Below, piece by piece: positions 1 to 13,120 of a stretch of 64,000 nucleotides of DNA. The notes beneath the pieces are model-generated. The model saw nothing but the letters and a program-made list of their open reading frames with translations. It did no database searches and was not told where the DNA came from. Within the stretch, counting starts at the first letter, position 1; the number at the start of each line of letters is the position of its first letter. This stretch comes from Oxytricha trifallax (taxonomy: Eukaryota; Ciliophora; Spirotrichea; Sporadotrichida; Oxytrichidae). Location: positions 1-64,000 of the forward strand of contig ARYC01016998.1 of assembly GCA_000711775.1 (NCBI GenBank). Reading direction: 5' to 3'. The position numbers were made by a program, and so were the translations under genes.

Positions 1-3000
1 CTGAACTTTGAATACTAAAAAGAAAGTAATTACTTTAAAATAATATAGATTTCACTTAAATAATAGTTATTGACATTCAGATTTTACTTTTGCAAGCAAA
101 TTTATAAATATCAATAATTATAAAAAAATGAAGTTACAGTATGTTACAGAGTTATTATCTTTCATATATCAAACGAGTTAGAAAATAATAAAATAAATAA
201 ATACTAAAGTTCTAATATAAAACACAAGCTTTTATAGTTAATAAAATCACCTCTAAAGGCTATATTTATCTATTTTATTTACCTTAATTAAATTAAATTC
301 CAAATATTAATTGATTGCAGTTTTGATTCAAAAAAGAAAATTGTGTTTCTGATTCTTTTATAATTATTAATAATAAAAATATTAATACTTTAAAATGCTA
401 AAGCTTAAACTTTTTTGTAAATTATTAATTTAAGATTTTTAGACATTATCTACTATATTAATGCAAAACCTAATGACTTGAATACATTCAGTTACTTTAA
501 CTTATTTTCAGCTTTTATATTAAATATTCACAAGTCAATATTTATGCATGTTATTATTCTACATTTTTATTTTTATAAATTTCAAAAAGATTTTTAGTAA
601 TTTATTGATAAGTAATTTTTGTAGTTTGTTGACATATTTATATTAAATTAATACAATTTATACTAAAATAGAAATGTATTGTTATATTTGAAGATAACTT
701 CTTTCATCATTTTACTTTTAATAATAAATCTTTTGTTTTCCAGTATTAATTTGTTTGAATGAAAGTCAAAATAATTTTAATTTACTTCAATTCATAGCAA
801 GTTTAATTGTTTTATTATTATTTATCAGATAAATTATAATAAAACTAACAAAATTAAAATTTGTATGGAGGATTTTATATGAAACTTAATATGTTAAATA
901 TATTTAAATAAAAATTATTTTATTAATTTATTATCCTAATAAGTTAGGAAAAATTTATTTAAATCAAAGTAAGTTTTAATTATATATTGATAATTTCTTC
1001 TTATTACTCTAAATTCATAATTGTGACATGATTTTGATTGCTTTAAATTTATATAATTAGGGCAAAATTAATCATTTAAATAAACAAAATGCTAAATTTT
1101 TGCAATAAATAATGTTGTAACCATTTGTAAATATATAAATAAAATAATGAATTTAAAGTTTTTAAATTATATAATTCAAATAAATTATCATATGCCTTTA
1201 TGCCTTTCACGCTTAATGCATTCTTAATTTAATCTTTCTTTCATTTATTTATTATGTCTTTTTTTCGATATGAAATCTCCTAATATCTTATCAAAATATA
1301 TTTTAATAATTGCACTTCATCAAAATAATATTATTACTTAATTGATTAATCTTTAAAATATGTAGTAGATGCAATACATCGCCTCTTATAGCTATATCTA
1401 CTAGATTATCATTAAAACTCTAAAAAGATTATTTTTTGTGATTTTTAATGGAACTCTTATATTTTCAACTTTCTCGAAATTTAACATTAACTTCATTTCT
1501 TTTACTTATGATAATTTACTTATTGTTTATATATAATTCTTGTTGTAGTTCTTCAATAATATGATATAAAAAATAAAAACACTTGTGCTTACTTTTCTTA
1601 TGATCTTATTTTTTATGAGATTTTTTGGTTTTAATAGTCAATAAATCGATGGATCTAACGATTTCAGTTATTTTTAGGATTAGTTTTTTGCCTTGATTTG
1701 GGATTTAAAAACCCAAATACAGTGAATAATTGTATTCTCTTTTTATAAGTACTTAATATTAAGCTTAAACTAATCAAAAATTGGTCAACGCATATTTAAA
1801 AAAATAAAAAGAGACAAACCCCAAAAGAGAAGAATGCAGAGAGGAAAAGGAAGATGAAGACTCAGTATACACGGAGAGAATCTCTGAAAATTAAATAAAA
1901 GGGCTAGTCCCATATAAACTACTATGCTTGTTTGATCGGGGGTCCCCAGAGACCTCAATGTGATAATATTATTATTATTTTTTAAAAAAATTATCACACA
2001 ACTATATGCTAATTTTACTCTATATATTGTTCTTCCAGTACATTTTGGTTTTTATACATATTTAATTAATTTTGATAAATATATATCTATATATCTAGAA
2101 TACTTCTTTTATTCTTGGAAAAAGTATACTACATTGGCATCCAATTCATTAAACAAATACATTATTTAATCTTTTAAAAACATTTAACAAAAATATTTTT
2201 TGTAGATATTTTAAAAATTAATCAAAATTTTTGTAATTAAATTAGTTAAATATTTTCTAAGTTTTTAATTTACTTTCTCGCTACATTTATTTCAATAGGA
2301 TATACAACTATAATTAAAAAGATTACATAAAGCTAATGAAGTTAAATTTTGTATTTTTCTCATTTTTATTTACTAAATGTTAAAAGCCTTTCAATTTACT
2401 TAATTTCCATATATTTCAAAAATTATTCATAAGTCTGAATAAAAATCATTATAAGGCCTCAATATGTTTCAAAAATTTTATAATAATTATTAAATTAAAA
2501 CTAACAATAAGATCATTGAAATATTTTGTATACACTAATAAGTAGAGCAAATAGGAATATAATGTTATTAAAATATAAATGTTTTAAATAATCTAGCTTA
2601 GATTTATGAAACATCTCTAATTATTCATGACACCTCTTTGCTACATTTTATATTTTTAAATATCGATCATGAATTTTTGAAATTTAAAAAAATTAAATTA
2701 AAATACAAGATAACGAAATATATTTAAATAATTCAAGCTTAAATAAAAAATGGATTAAATTAAAAGAATTTGCTTATATCTGCTCCTCAAAAGTTCAAAA
2801 CTTCTCTCAAATAAATATTCTTATAATTGTCGATTTTAGTATATTTTTCATTAAATTGCAAAATGGACTTCTATTAATAATTATCGCTAGTTATTTTAAA
2901 GTAATATCTAACATTTTGTTAATTAGGTAATAATATCTGCCATACTTTTATAAAACTAAAAAATCAGTAGCAGACATGTATTTTAATAATTAACTTTTAA

Positions 3001-3290
3001 AACCTCAAATAATCTACATTTTACAACACCCCGCTAAAAAAGAATAGATCTGGGAATTCTATAAAATTAAATAAGAATGTACCTATATAAAAAACTTAGT
3101 GTTATTAATCAAACATTAGTTCAAAAAAGCCCCATAGTTATTTAATTTTAGCGCTAGCAAATTCAATTAACATTCCATCTTATAAATAAAGGCAATTTTT
3201 TCTTATTTTTATTTCTCATTTTTACTGGTGTTTTGTATTTATCAATAATTGATTTTAATTTCTATATTCATTAATCTTTATTGAAGCCGA
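1..3290. other. AT-rich stretch, no supportable gene
   Basis: Dense A/T runs with stops of all three kinds in every frame that I followed. One slightly GC-richer patch lies at about 1,880-1,965 and contains ggggtcccc, but no reading frame or repeat partner in the window explains it. I see no RNA gene, repeat array or element end here. Confidence 0.6.
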
Positions 3291-3309
3291 TGTGGAGAAA
3301 AGTATAAAA

Positions 3310-4470
3310 ATGTGCAACTTCAACAAAGGCATAGGTCCGGACCGATTTTATGGAAAGATGCTAAATAAGTCTAAAGCCATTTCAAAACTGTGAGCAAGAA
3401 AATCAATCAATGGCTAAACGAAGTTTATATTCCGCAATATATTAAAGAAGGAAGTTTGATAGTTTTAAGCAAGGAACAAAAGAATCCCTCTTCTTGGTAC
3501 CTGTTGAAAAACTTTCATTGCTGCAGTAGCAAAACCTGTGATTATAAAGATGTGGATCTATCAATGTTGGCTTATCAGTATCTTTCTGGATTTAAGATAA
3601 CTCTCCCTGGATTAGATTGTTGTTCTATAAAGCTGCTTTAATCAGGTTTTATCCACTAATTTTGGTTCAGGAGTCACTAAAAGGCACCCTTAAAATCGTA
3701 TACTCTTTTTGGCACTACACTTGAAATGAACTTTAAGAAGACAAGCTGGCTTTAAAATCTTTAACTGGTACCAAAAAGATGGAATCCTACCCCGATATAA
3801 AAAATACAAGACCTAATGTGGTTAATTCTCCTTTAGGAAAAATAGGGAAAAAAAGTAATATCAACAAAAAAAATGAAGAAAAAGTGGGTTATAAAAAACC
3901 GTTAATTACTAAAATGGATTGAAAGAAAACAAAACCACCCACATAAACCTAATTAGAATGCTAGACCACATAAAAAACTCCAGAAAAAAGAGCAATTAGA
4001 GAGAGGCCTACCTACTAGAGGACCGTCAGAAGGCATATGACTAAGTCTGGACAGATAAATTGATGAAAATTTTACAGGACAGGCTTGTTAGAAAAAGACG
4101 CTAATTACGAAAAATTAATTTATTAATTCTACACAAACAACAAAATTATAAATGAAGGAGAATAAATAATAACAGAACAGGAGTAATTCAGGGAAGCAGA
4201 TTTTCACCAATGCTATTTAACATTTACCTACAAGACGCATTATTCTCATAACAAGAACGAATGTCGCTAATAAAACAAGGCAAACTAATTGCATTTGCCG
4301 ACGACATACTGATAAATGTTAAAGACCCTCAATAATTCAAAAGGTAATAAACAGTTTGAGAGAATTGAAAAGTCTCATTTCCTGAAATTAAAAACTTAGC
4401 AATGCAAAATGCTTTGAACGGAGTTCCAAATAGAAGGAATAAATAAGGTACAGAAAACAAAGTACTTGTG
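3310..4470 (+). pseudogene. Non-LTR retrotransposon reverse transcriptase remnant
   Basis: Decayed reverse transcriptase of a LINE-like element, which would copy element RNA into DNA at the target site. With TAA/TAG as Gln the pieces follow RT block order: NKGIGPDRFYGK (near 3,325), YIPQYIKEGSLIVLSKEQK (near 3,430), DRQKAYDQVW (4,021), GVIQGSRFSPMLFNIYL (near 4,180), and the catalytic FADD box AFADDIL (near 4,291), then KTKYL before a TGA where a Gly is usual (near 4,465). QGSRFSP and FADD are typical of non-LTR rather than LTR enzymes. The frame shifts between about 3,385 and 3,390, again around 3,640-3,900, and near 4,380, and TGA codons interrupt it, so it is dead. A known relative is the REP family of Tetrahymena, but I cannot place the clade. 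No endonuclease domain or poly-A tail could be identified. Confidence 0.8.
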
Positions 4471-4479
4471 ATTTAAAAA

Positions 4480-7060
4480 TTTTAATCACACAGTACTACT
4501 TAAGAATACTTGGAGTGAGATGTAGTAGAAAACTGAAATGTATAGGAGATTGACGAGGTCGAGTAATTACTCTGTGAGCGACATCATCATGACAGTATAA
4601 ATTAGATTTCTGATAATATAGAAAACACACGCTTATAGCGGCAAAATTCATTAAAGTTGAAGAGATAGAGAAAATTATACTTTAACTTAAGAGATTAGCA
4701 TTCAAAACGTCCAGAAATATCTTGCCATAATTCTTAGAAATGTAGCAGAGCTGATAGACACAAACACATGCGAAATAAATAGAGATCTTGTTCTTAAGAA
4801 CGTGAAAAAAATTAAATTAAAAATTGACTAGCTCATCAAACCAAAGTAAATAAATGAGGTAATAAAAGAACAGGAAAAAGACCTAAAGAAAAGGAGCAAG
4901 ATATACATAAACAAAGAATGTTATGGTCACCATGATAGCAATCAGCTGGGGAAGGGTGATAGCGACTACGGCAAGTAACACTACTGCATTATTCATAAAG
5001 TTTTTGTTGACGCCAATCACATGAGGACATGTAACTTGATAAATACAGCTGGGGACCAAAAAAGATTCTTAAAATGATTAAGGAAGAATAGAATAGTTGA
5101 CATAAATAAATCAGAATAAGTAGAGATAATTACAAACATGCTGTGGTTAGTTTAAAGAATAAGAAAGTTAGAGACACACGAATACAATTAACCATTGAAA
5201 AAACTATTCAGGATGGCATCTACCAAGAAAATAAAACAGGAATTTTACGAAAAAAAACTGAATACAGCCAAAGAAATTTAAAAATCTAAGTCAAAGTATT
5301 GAAAAAAGAGATAAATAATACATATTCAGAGAGATATAATTTAAAAAAATGAAAATATTAGAATTTGGACGGATAAAAGAAAAAGCAGAATGAACAAATA
5401 AAATTTCAGCAAAAACAAATATGAGGAAAAAGCCAAATATGAGAGGAAGGAGAAGTATGTAAACCGAGGGGACCAGAACAAAAAGAGAGAGTTCTGGGAA
5501 AAGGTACAAGAAATAAGATTCAACCATAGAAACAGAAGCAAAGGTTAAGAAGCTCTGGGCCTAGCAGAGAAGAGTAATATTAATTTCCACTGAACTAACA
5601 AATGGGTTTTAAGAGAGATTGAAGATTCGAAAATCAAACCAAGTAAGAAAATAATTGATTCGCAATCCCAAAGAGTAGCATTTGACAAACACGCATCCGG
5701 CCTGAGCATTCAAGGAGATCAGATGAAATTCAAAAATTTCATAGATCTTTCAGAAATTCAATGTCAAGGGTTTGACAAGATAATTACGGCAAGAAAGGAT
5801 GGACCCCGATGATCATAAGGATTAAGTATTGTCACTATAGTTTGCTGTCCCAGATTTAGACCAAAGATTGAGAAAGCATTAGGTAGTAGATTTGATAACA
5901 GAGTGAAAGCCAGATGGAGAGGGAGAAGCTCAAAAGATCACTGGACAGAGAAACAACACAGTCACTGGAAAGAGATATATGGAGAGTGGAAACATTTTCG
6001 ACATAATTACAGGTAACCACATCACGACGAAGACATAATGGAGGCAATTTCAAGATAAATAGAAAAAGTACAGGTCAGCCAGTATAGACAAGACTATATA
6101 ATCATGCCTCCCCTTGTCGTGAATGACAACAGTAGCTAGAGCATTTAAAAAAGCATTGGAGAGACGAATTGGAGACTGGAGAATGGTAAGTTCTGGAGAT
6201 ACCAAGATGAATTTCAAGGGGTGATAATCCCAATGAGCTGCTAAAGCTTCATAAAGAACTCCTAAAAATTAGGTATTAATAAAGATAGAAAAAAGGTTCC
6301 AAGAAACTAGAGGTTTATAACTCTAGAAAATTAGTAAGTAGTCTGGCAATAATCTAGAAACACCTGAGACAAATAAGTAAATTCTCAAAAAGTACTATTG
6401 GAAAGGAGTTCTGAACCAGCAAGATTAAGACTAAAAGTGAAACCAACTAAGTTAGAGATCCAGAGGACTGTGGAATGATGGCAATTCTTATAGTAAATCA
6501 TTTAGCCCTGGAACTACAAGGAGAACAAGTCTTTCAGATATTTGCGAAAGATTGGATAAACGGGCATAGGTACTACACTATGTTCAACTTGGAAGTTGGA
6601 TACATGAAAATGGAAATTGGAAAGTAGGGATGCCACTAGAAGAGGATGAAGAGGCTAGAGAAACAGAGAGAAAGAATATGATGCTGTGGCAGAAGGCAGA
6701 TGAAGAGATGAAGAGATGGGGATATTAATATACAATTCCCACATTGATAAATGGGACTAAGCTATTCTAAGAGGAGCTTAAAAATCACTAGAGGACAAGA
6801 AAGACCTCAAAATGGAAGAAAGATTCAGTTAAATGGTAAATGAGGTCTCAGAGGCCGAGGGATAAATGTTCAACAAAAACATCTCAATCACAAGACCGTG
6901 GATGAGGTGGAACAAATGGAGAAATTTAAAAACTCGGGAGGAACCACGAAGCGAAACTCAGCAATCAGACAAAATCTGGAGGAGGCCCATGAAGGTAGAA
7001 AAGGTAAAAAAAATAGAGAAATTGAAGGGAACACTCTCATATTATTTTTATTAATTAGCC
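4480..7060 (+). other. Degenerate coding block downstream of the reverse transcriptase
   Basis: GC content is higher than in the flanks and Lys/Arg/Glu-rich pieces are visible on the plus strand, but no frame stays open for long. Fragments include a basic, charged stretch near 5,380-5,540 and DPEDCGMMAILIVNHLAL near 6,457-6,510. The Asp-Cys-Gly context in the latter is weakly like the catalytic Cys region of Ulp1-type proteases, and VIIPM near 6,220 could be an upstream strand of such a fold, but no His-Trp motif was found. It may be the rest of the LINE, a second LINE copy, or a fossil of another large element. Ordinary standard-code frames at 6,866-7,086 are probably by-products. I cannot assign a function. 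Confidence 0.35.
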
Positions 7061-7086
7061 TGCAATCTTACTTTTGCAGTTTGTGA

Positions 7087-8260
7087 ATTTCATTTTTTTT
7101 AATTTACCTAAAGTTACTGACATTAATCTTTATTAAATAGATACTATATTATTTATATATTAGGTTAACTATTATGATAATGTTTTAAATATAAGAAATT
7201 GTTTATTAAAATTGATCTTTTATAAAGCTTTTCAATTATTGAAGTTTTGAAAAGTGAACAAGCAATAAATAGTAATTTTGTAGAATTATCTCTGTAGTAA
7301 ACATTTAAAAAATAATTATTAATATTTTAATAATATATTTTATTCTTTCTGTGAAATTGGGGATGACGCTTTAATCTTGTATAATGAAAATAAAGATGCA
7401 TAAAATATTATAAATAAATATCCTTTTATTATTACTGGATATATATTTTAAATTTACGATGTGATTGCTGCTTTAATGACCAAAGATATCAATATTAGTT
7501 AGATTAATCAATTTTTTTAATTGAATCAAACTTTTCCATATAGGTATATTTTATATAAAGTAAAAGTTTTGAAATAATTTAAACATATCCATGAGTTAAA
7601 AAAATAAATAAAATTATATTTTAACATTTTTAAATCAAACTTTTAATTTACTAATAGGATGAATTTTCTTTTGAAAAGTTATATTTTTTAATTTTTGAAT
7701 AATGAAATTAGAAAAATAAAATGGACATGCTGAATGTTTTGTAGGTAGTCCAATTAAAAACTTAATTAAAAAAAATAATTAATCTTTTATTCTTGCAAGA
7801 AATATATAATTTTAAAGATCTCTGCAAAGAAAATTGGAATATTATTCCTAACTTTAATCTAAAAATAATAAAAACTATTTAAATGTAAAAATATATGATG
7901 AAGAGTGGAGTGAAAAAGCAACTTCGCAAGATTTCCTTTCTTATATAATCCTCATAATATATTTATTTTAAATCAATTTTTTTATTAATAATTTATTTTT
8001 TTAAAAATATTAAATATGAGTGCTTTAACTTAATTTTATTATTATGAATTATTTATTAAATATGTAATTGATCCAATAATTATCGGAATAAATAAAGTTT
8101 AATTCATTAAATTAAACGATTTTTTGGAATTATAATAGAGTTGTATTGATTGCTCATATGATGTATTATCTTATCTTTTAGTTATTTTTGAAAAATCTAA
8201 TTATTCTGATTGCAAAATAAATTTTGAAAATATAAAAGTAAGTTTTATTTATAAAATTTT
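7087..8260. other. AT-rich stretch, no supportable gene
   Basis: Very AT-rich sequence between the LINE-derived block and the kinase-like scrap. I saw no repeat pair, RNA gene or reading frame worth reporting. Confidence 0.6.
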
Positions 8261-8269
8261 ATAACTATG

Positions 8270-8521
8270 AGATAAATTAAAATTGTTAAATTAATTATTA
8301 TAACAAATACAATTGCAATATCTAAAATTGAAAATGCAAAAAGATTAATGGAAAAATTTAAGAAAAAACATCTTAACAGAAAAATAATTAGAAAATCTAA
8401 ATATTTTTTTTTTAATATAACAGAAAGTGAAGACATTATTAGCGAAATCAATGTATTAAAACACTTCGATTTCTCACAAAATATATTTAATCTCAAATCT
8501 AAGCTTCTAAAAATTGTTTGA
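8270..8521 (+). pseudogene. Possible protein-kinase N-lobe fragment
   Basis: A plus-strand frame with no TGA until 8,519-8,521 gives a charged peptide. Its second half, ESEDIISEINVLKHFDFSQN, resembles the kinase pattern ES..(2)..EI.iLK.lDHpNI that surrounds the alpha-C glutamate in CDPK-like kinases. Upstream, KIENAKRLMEKFKKKHLN could be the region after the ATP-binding lysine. The glycine loop and all of the C-lobe are absent, so at best this is one exon or a decayed fragment. The opposite strand also has a 96-codon standard-code frame (8,245-8,535), but it is a hydrophobic Leu/Ile/Phe-rich string, typical of the shadow of an AT-rich coding strand. The match is short and could be chance. Confidence 0.25.
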
Positions 8522-8539
8522 GAACATTTAACCAAGATA

Positions 8540-9490
8540 AATTCAGAGTTTCATGAATAACCTTCAAATAGCTTTAGTTTATTTGTAAAAATATATAAAT
8601 CGAAAATTAATTATAAGTTTTAATTATAGATAAAAATAAATAATTATCAATATTTAAATGAAAATATATAAAAATAATACATCTATATAAACTCTAAAAA
8701 TAAGAGACTTTATAATATTAAAACAGCTAATTACTATTATCAAAGCAAACAAAGCTAAAACCTAATACAAATCAATAGCAAATTCTTTATTATAATTACT
8801 TATAAACTAATTTAGTAATATAGTATCTTCTTATTTTTTTGATAATGGAAGGGTTAACTTAATAATTGAAAATTTTCAAAAAAATAATAATTTTATAAAT
8901 ATTAATAGCAAAATAAAAATTTTAATATAAATTATATTTTATAATTCAAATAAAAAAAATTAAAACTAAGATTTGATAAAAGCAAAGAAACATTGGATTG
9001 TGTCTAATTATGGAGAGATCTTAATATTTATATTTTAACCTCAAAAAATTGCCAACTTTAGTAATTATATTCAAAATAAATTCCAGATTATCCGAAAATA
9101 TCTGAAATAATAATCAAAATAAGAATTTAATTAAATAATTAATTATAAGAAAGTTGTTGTAGAAAACTAATTTAAATCTTTAAAACTTTAACAAACTATT
9201 ATATTTGTTTTATATTAAATAGTACAAAAGAGTAAAATAGATTGTATTATTAATAAAATTATGAAAAATTATTTATTTTTTAACTACAAAGACCATAATT
9301 GGAAAATAATAAACATTTCTTTAATTACGAATTACACAATTATAATAACCTCTAATTACTTAATAGTTTTACTATATTCAATTATGTCAGTTATCTTTCT
9401 TCTTAATTTCTTCTCTGATCAAGGACTTAAATTTTCTAATCATTCTCCATTAAATTATTTTTTAGGAAAATAGAACCGTCAAAGCATTTT
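8540..9490. other. AT-rich stretch, no supportable gene
   Basis: AT-rich sequence. The 70-codon frame at 9,261-9,473 is hydrophobic and has no recognisable motif or neighbour, so I do not call it. Confidence 0.5.
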
Positions 9491-9499
9491 TAGACGTGC

Positions 9500-10650
9500 A
9501 AATCATCATTTTCTTTCGATTTGAAATCTTTAATTTTATTATCTTAAGTATTAAAGCTATAAATTCTTATATTTTAGGGAGAGAGGCAAAGGAACCTTGA
9601 AGAATTGATTTAATTAAATAAGAGATCTTCTATTATGTTCCTCTCTCACTTCAAGTTAATTTAATCTCAATGTTTGAGCTTTACCATCTTGATTTATCTC
9701 CTAGTAATAATAAACTTTATCAAGCTTCATTGAGTGCCCAATTGAGTTTCATGATAATCAAAGGAAGATATAACAAATGCCAGTTTTTTAGTCAATTTAG
9801 AATAATGGTTTTTAAAAGAATTGATATTAAACTTTGAAATGGAAATTTACAGGGCTACAATTATATTCTGCATGAAAAATGAAGGTAGATAAAATCTTAG
9901 AATCAGACATCAGTCTTTTTGACCGAGATAAGCGAGAATCTTTATTTCAAAGCCACCCTTTAATATTTATTTATTTAGGGCAGTTACACATTTTTTATCT
10001 CTAAGATTAAAATCATGTCAAGATATTTTCTGTTGTAATATGCGATTAATTTAGGGCAAAAGTTGTTTTTCTCTAATCCTTCAAAGAATTTCTTCAAGGC
10101 ACAATAATAATATACTAACCTGGTAAATTCTTATCAAACAACCAGACATTGATTAATAATATTTTATTTTCTTTTGGATATTCTACTGATTTCTGAGACA
10201 CCTAATACTCATCCAAGATTTGAAGACATCCTTATCATTGGCATTCTTATTTGTTATGATACTTTTAAACTATTTAGTGTCTTCTTCACCTCAATATGAT
10301 CAACTTGTAATACAAAGTTGACTTGAAGCTGGATTTTTAGACTTTATCTCTCAATAAATTTTTGCATTATTTTTCTATAATAAAATATGAGTCATAAGTG
10401 TATTCATTTTACTGCTTCTTCTCTTTCCCTCAATGAATCTGAGTATAATCGATTAAAAAATTAAAGCGTATCAAGGAGTTCCAGGTATCCTATATATTTA
10501 AGAAGACAGAGTATCAAAAAACTGCATCTTCATATTTCATTGTTGGTATAAAGCAGTTTTAAAATTTTTTTATGATCGATGTGTCGTTTCAGATTACCTA
10601 GCAACATTATGAATCCAGCAACGATGCCAAGATTGAGAATCATGTTTAAC
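9500..10650 (-). pseudogene. Minus-strand coding debris of unknown origin
   Basis: GC content rises and the minus strand gives protein-like segments when TAA/TAG are read as Gln, for example NKILLINVWLFDKNLPG and GCLQILDEYQVSQKSVEYPK (near 10,150-10,240), and a possible continuation further downstream towards 9,560. Four or more TGA codons and apparent frame changes interrupt the best path, so any gene here is broken. No zinc finger, DDE triad or RT motif could be found. The block lies just upstream of the Merlin insertion and may be an older element or a decayed host gene. Confidence 0.3.
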
Positions 10651-10765
10651 CCCCAAAATATACAATACTAGGAGAAGAAAATACAAAAAAAAAGTCTAAA
10701 TGAACCTTCAGGGTCTATGCCAGTTTTTGTTCGAGATGTAACAGCCATCAGCGGATTCACTAATA

Positions 10766-10772
10766 TAAGTTT
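10766..10772. repeat. Target-site duplication, left copy
   Basis: TAAGTTT directly outside the left G-run of the Merlin element. It is identical to the heptamer directly outside the right end. Confidence 0.8.
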
Positions 10773-10925
10773 GGGGGGTGCAAGTTTCCTACACGATTTT
10801 TATGTCATAATTTGACATAAAAAATATTGATTAATTTTATGACCCATTAATTTTATGAGGATTTTGTTCCATCACTTAAGTAGTTCAAAAAATATAGTGT
10901 AACACGTTGTTGAAAAAATATAGGT

Positions 10926-12020
10926 ATGGAAAGAACAAGATAGATTGAATCAGAATTTCAATAACAATTGGATACAATATTTGGAATTACTATGAGTACA
11001 GAGAGGACAATTTAATAGCTAATAGACAGAAATCTACTAATATCACATGAAATATTTCAGAGTTGTTGGAATCATATGTAAATATAGAAATAAAGTACTT
11101 GAGTTGATGGTGAGTAATTTTAATGCAATCGTTACATTCTAAAAGTAAGTATTAGAAAGGATTCTATATTTTAATTATTCTCAAAAACTCCAATAATAAT
11201 ACTAAGAGAATCATCTTCATCTACTTCATTGATGGAAACAATGCTAGTAAGATACATAAAATCCTAAGACAAACAGTTAGCGAAGAACATATAATGTCAA
11301 TTCATTCAATTAGAGCAATACTCTATGAGCTAAGAAATAGAATATCAGAGTGGATGTAAAATGAGTATTATTCAACATTAGAAATGAACAATGAAGTTGT
11401 AGAAATAGATGAATCCCTCTTTAGTCATTGTCATCAATCACATTAAAGAAGAAGATGAGACAGATAAGTATGGGCAAAAGGAAAAAATTAATGTTGTTTT
11501 AATTTTTTGATATTTTAAACTCAAACATTTTTTAATTATCTTTCATTGACTCTATTTAAAAAATATTGAAGATTGAAAAGATATTAAGAAAATTGTAATC
11601 GTGTGTAATAATAACAGAAATTAGAGAACATTGAGAAATATAATTGGATAATATGTTGAAAGGGGTACTATCATTACAGATGGATGGTTTTGAAACAACT
11701 TTCTCAGAAATAATGGGTACTTTCATGGAACTTACATTCATCAACCGAGGGAAGGATACAGAGGTATGATAGGAAGAATAGTACCGGGAGTTTTAATAAC
11801 AGCTACCAGAATTGAGAACACATGGAATCATCTAAAATGCTAAAGAAATATTTATAGTGGTTCAATTCCAGCATAACATGCGTAAGAGTATTTAGATTAA
11901 TTGTTATATTCAGAAGAAACGAAATAGTGCTTGGATGGTTCTTAAAAACTATGTTATTAAGCGAGTATAATTAAAATGGGGAGACTGTTAAAATAAAATC
12001 AAAAAAGAGATCAAATTAAA
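10926..12020 (+). pseudogene. Merlin (ISXO2/IS1016-like) transposase
   Basis: DDE-type transposase expected to cut and paste the element through its TIRs. Read in the ciliate code, it shows the ISXO2-like sequence blocks in order: VVEIDESLFSH (first Asp near 11,408), then a basic stretch and WAKGK at the usual W..GG position, TIITDGWFGNNF (second Asp near 11,680), the HGTYIHQPREGY strand, and TRIENTWNHLK with the catalytic acidic residue near 11,810, followed by the EYLDQLLYSEE tail. Upstream, SIHSIRAILYELRNRISEW could be the helical DNA-binding part. The start at 10,926 is the first ATG in the likely frame and is uncertain. The middle of the gene changes frame and TGA codons occur, so it is decayed. 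The 3' end runs into the left arm of the internal palindrome. Confidence 0.75.
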
Positions 12021-12947
12021 TTATGATCATCTCAATACACAAGAGTAGAGATCAAACAGTCACTATTTTGAATAAAGTTTGAATATATCCTTACTTAAAT
12101 TTAATTAACTATTCAACTAACTAAAAATGGAATTTTTCTTTTTTTATCAACTTTTCTGATTTTTTCTATTTCTTGTTCATCGATCAAGTAGATGCTGTAG
12201 GGATCTTTAGAATTTTTCATAATTTTCATAGATATCTTCAGGGTATCTTCAGGATATCTTCCTCAAAATAATTAAAGTGTGGAGAGTGAGGAGAGTATGG
12301 TGAGTGTGGAGGCCAGCATCACCAACAATAGCATAAATATCTCTAATAATCTCAAAATCAAGCATTATTATGAGTCTGGTTAAAATTCTAGAGAATTTCA
12401 AAATTTTAGATCACTGATTTTTTCTTTGTTTTCATCAACATCATCTTCTTCACCATCTTCAACATTAGTTATCACATCTAAGAATTTTAGAAAAACAAGA
12501 TGTTGTAGAAAAAATCCCAGACTCATAATAATGCTTGATTTTGAGATTATTAGAGATATTTATACTATTGTTGGTGATGCTGGCCTCCACACTCCAACCA
12601 CCATACTCTCCACACTCTCCACACTTTAATTTTTTTGAGGAAGATATCCTGAAGATACCCTGAAGATATCTATGAAAATTATGAAAAATTCTAAAGATCA
12701 CTACAGCATCTACTTGATCGATGAACAAGAAATAGAAAAAATCAGAAAAGTTGATAAAAAAAGAAAAATTCCATTTTTAGTTAGTTGAATAGTTAATTAA
12801 ATTTAAGTAAGGATATATTCAAACTTTATTCAAAATAGTGACTGTTTGATCTCTACTCTTGTGTATTGAGATGATCATAATTTAATTTGATCTCTTTTTT
12901 GATTTTATTTTAACAGTCTCCCCATTTTAATTATACTCGCTTAATAA
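11954..12947. repeat. 994-bp near-perfect palindrome inside the Merlin element
   Basis: The left arm 11,954-12,379 and right arm 12,517-12,947 are reverse complements of each other with only a few differences. They are separated by a 137-bp spacer. The outer ends read ttattaagcgagtataatta and its complement. The left arm begins within the transposase tail, so the palindrome duplicates in inverted form the native 3' part of the element, or is a foldback insertion at that point. Apparent frames on either arm (12,426-12,629 plus, 12,465-12,728 minus) mirror each other and are not separate genes. The near-identity of the arms implies recent formation or correction by gene conversion. Confidence 0.9.
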
Positions 12948-13120
12948 TAGAGATATTAACTTATTGAGTAATAATTAAGTATAATTTATAGCAATGAAAT
13001 TAGTCAGGAAGTTGGTTGATAGTTGGTTAAAGATTAATTAAATAAAATAAATTTTTTCTCAGTCCAGGAAACTTCCTTAAATATTTTTTTATCAAATACC
13101 AGTGCAGGAAACTTCCCCCC

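Larger units (their letters stand above)
10773..13120 (+). mobile_element. Complete Merlin-type DNA transposon
   Basis: A 2,348-bp unit with inverted ends. The left end reads GGGGGGTGCAAGTTTCCT and the right end, in reverse complement, GGGGGGAAGTTTCCTG. The right end holds a second internal copy of the CAGGAAACTTCC motif near 13,064. The unit is flanked by an exact 7-bp direct repeat TAAGTTT (10,766-10,772 and 13,121-13,127), a target-site duplication close to the 8-9 bp usual for Merlin. It carries one transposase gene of the IS1016/ISXO2 type and a 994-bp internal palindrome. The clean duplication says the insertion boundaries are intact, whereas the transposase has in-frame TGA, so the copy is probably no longer autonomous. 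Confidence 0.85.

Noticed and set aside
1815-1830. CCCCAAAA telomere-like octamer (also CCCCCAAAA near 10,652)
   Set aside because: Single copies only, with no tandem array and not at an element end.
6455-6515. Ulp1-type protease as evidence for a Polinton/Tlr-like element
   Set aside because: Only a Cys-Gly context is visible. No His-Trp motif, capsid, polymerase or integrase could be found, so I did not call such an element.
12465-12728. 87-codon minus-strand open frame
   Set aside because: It mirrors the other arm of the Merlin palindrome and has no independent support.
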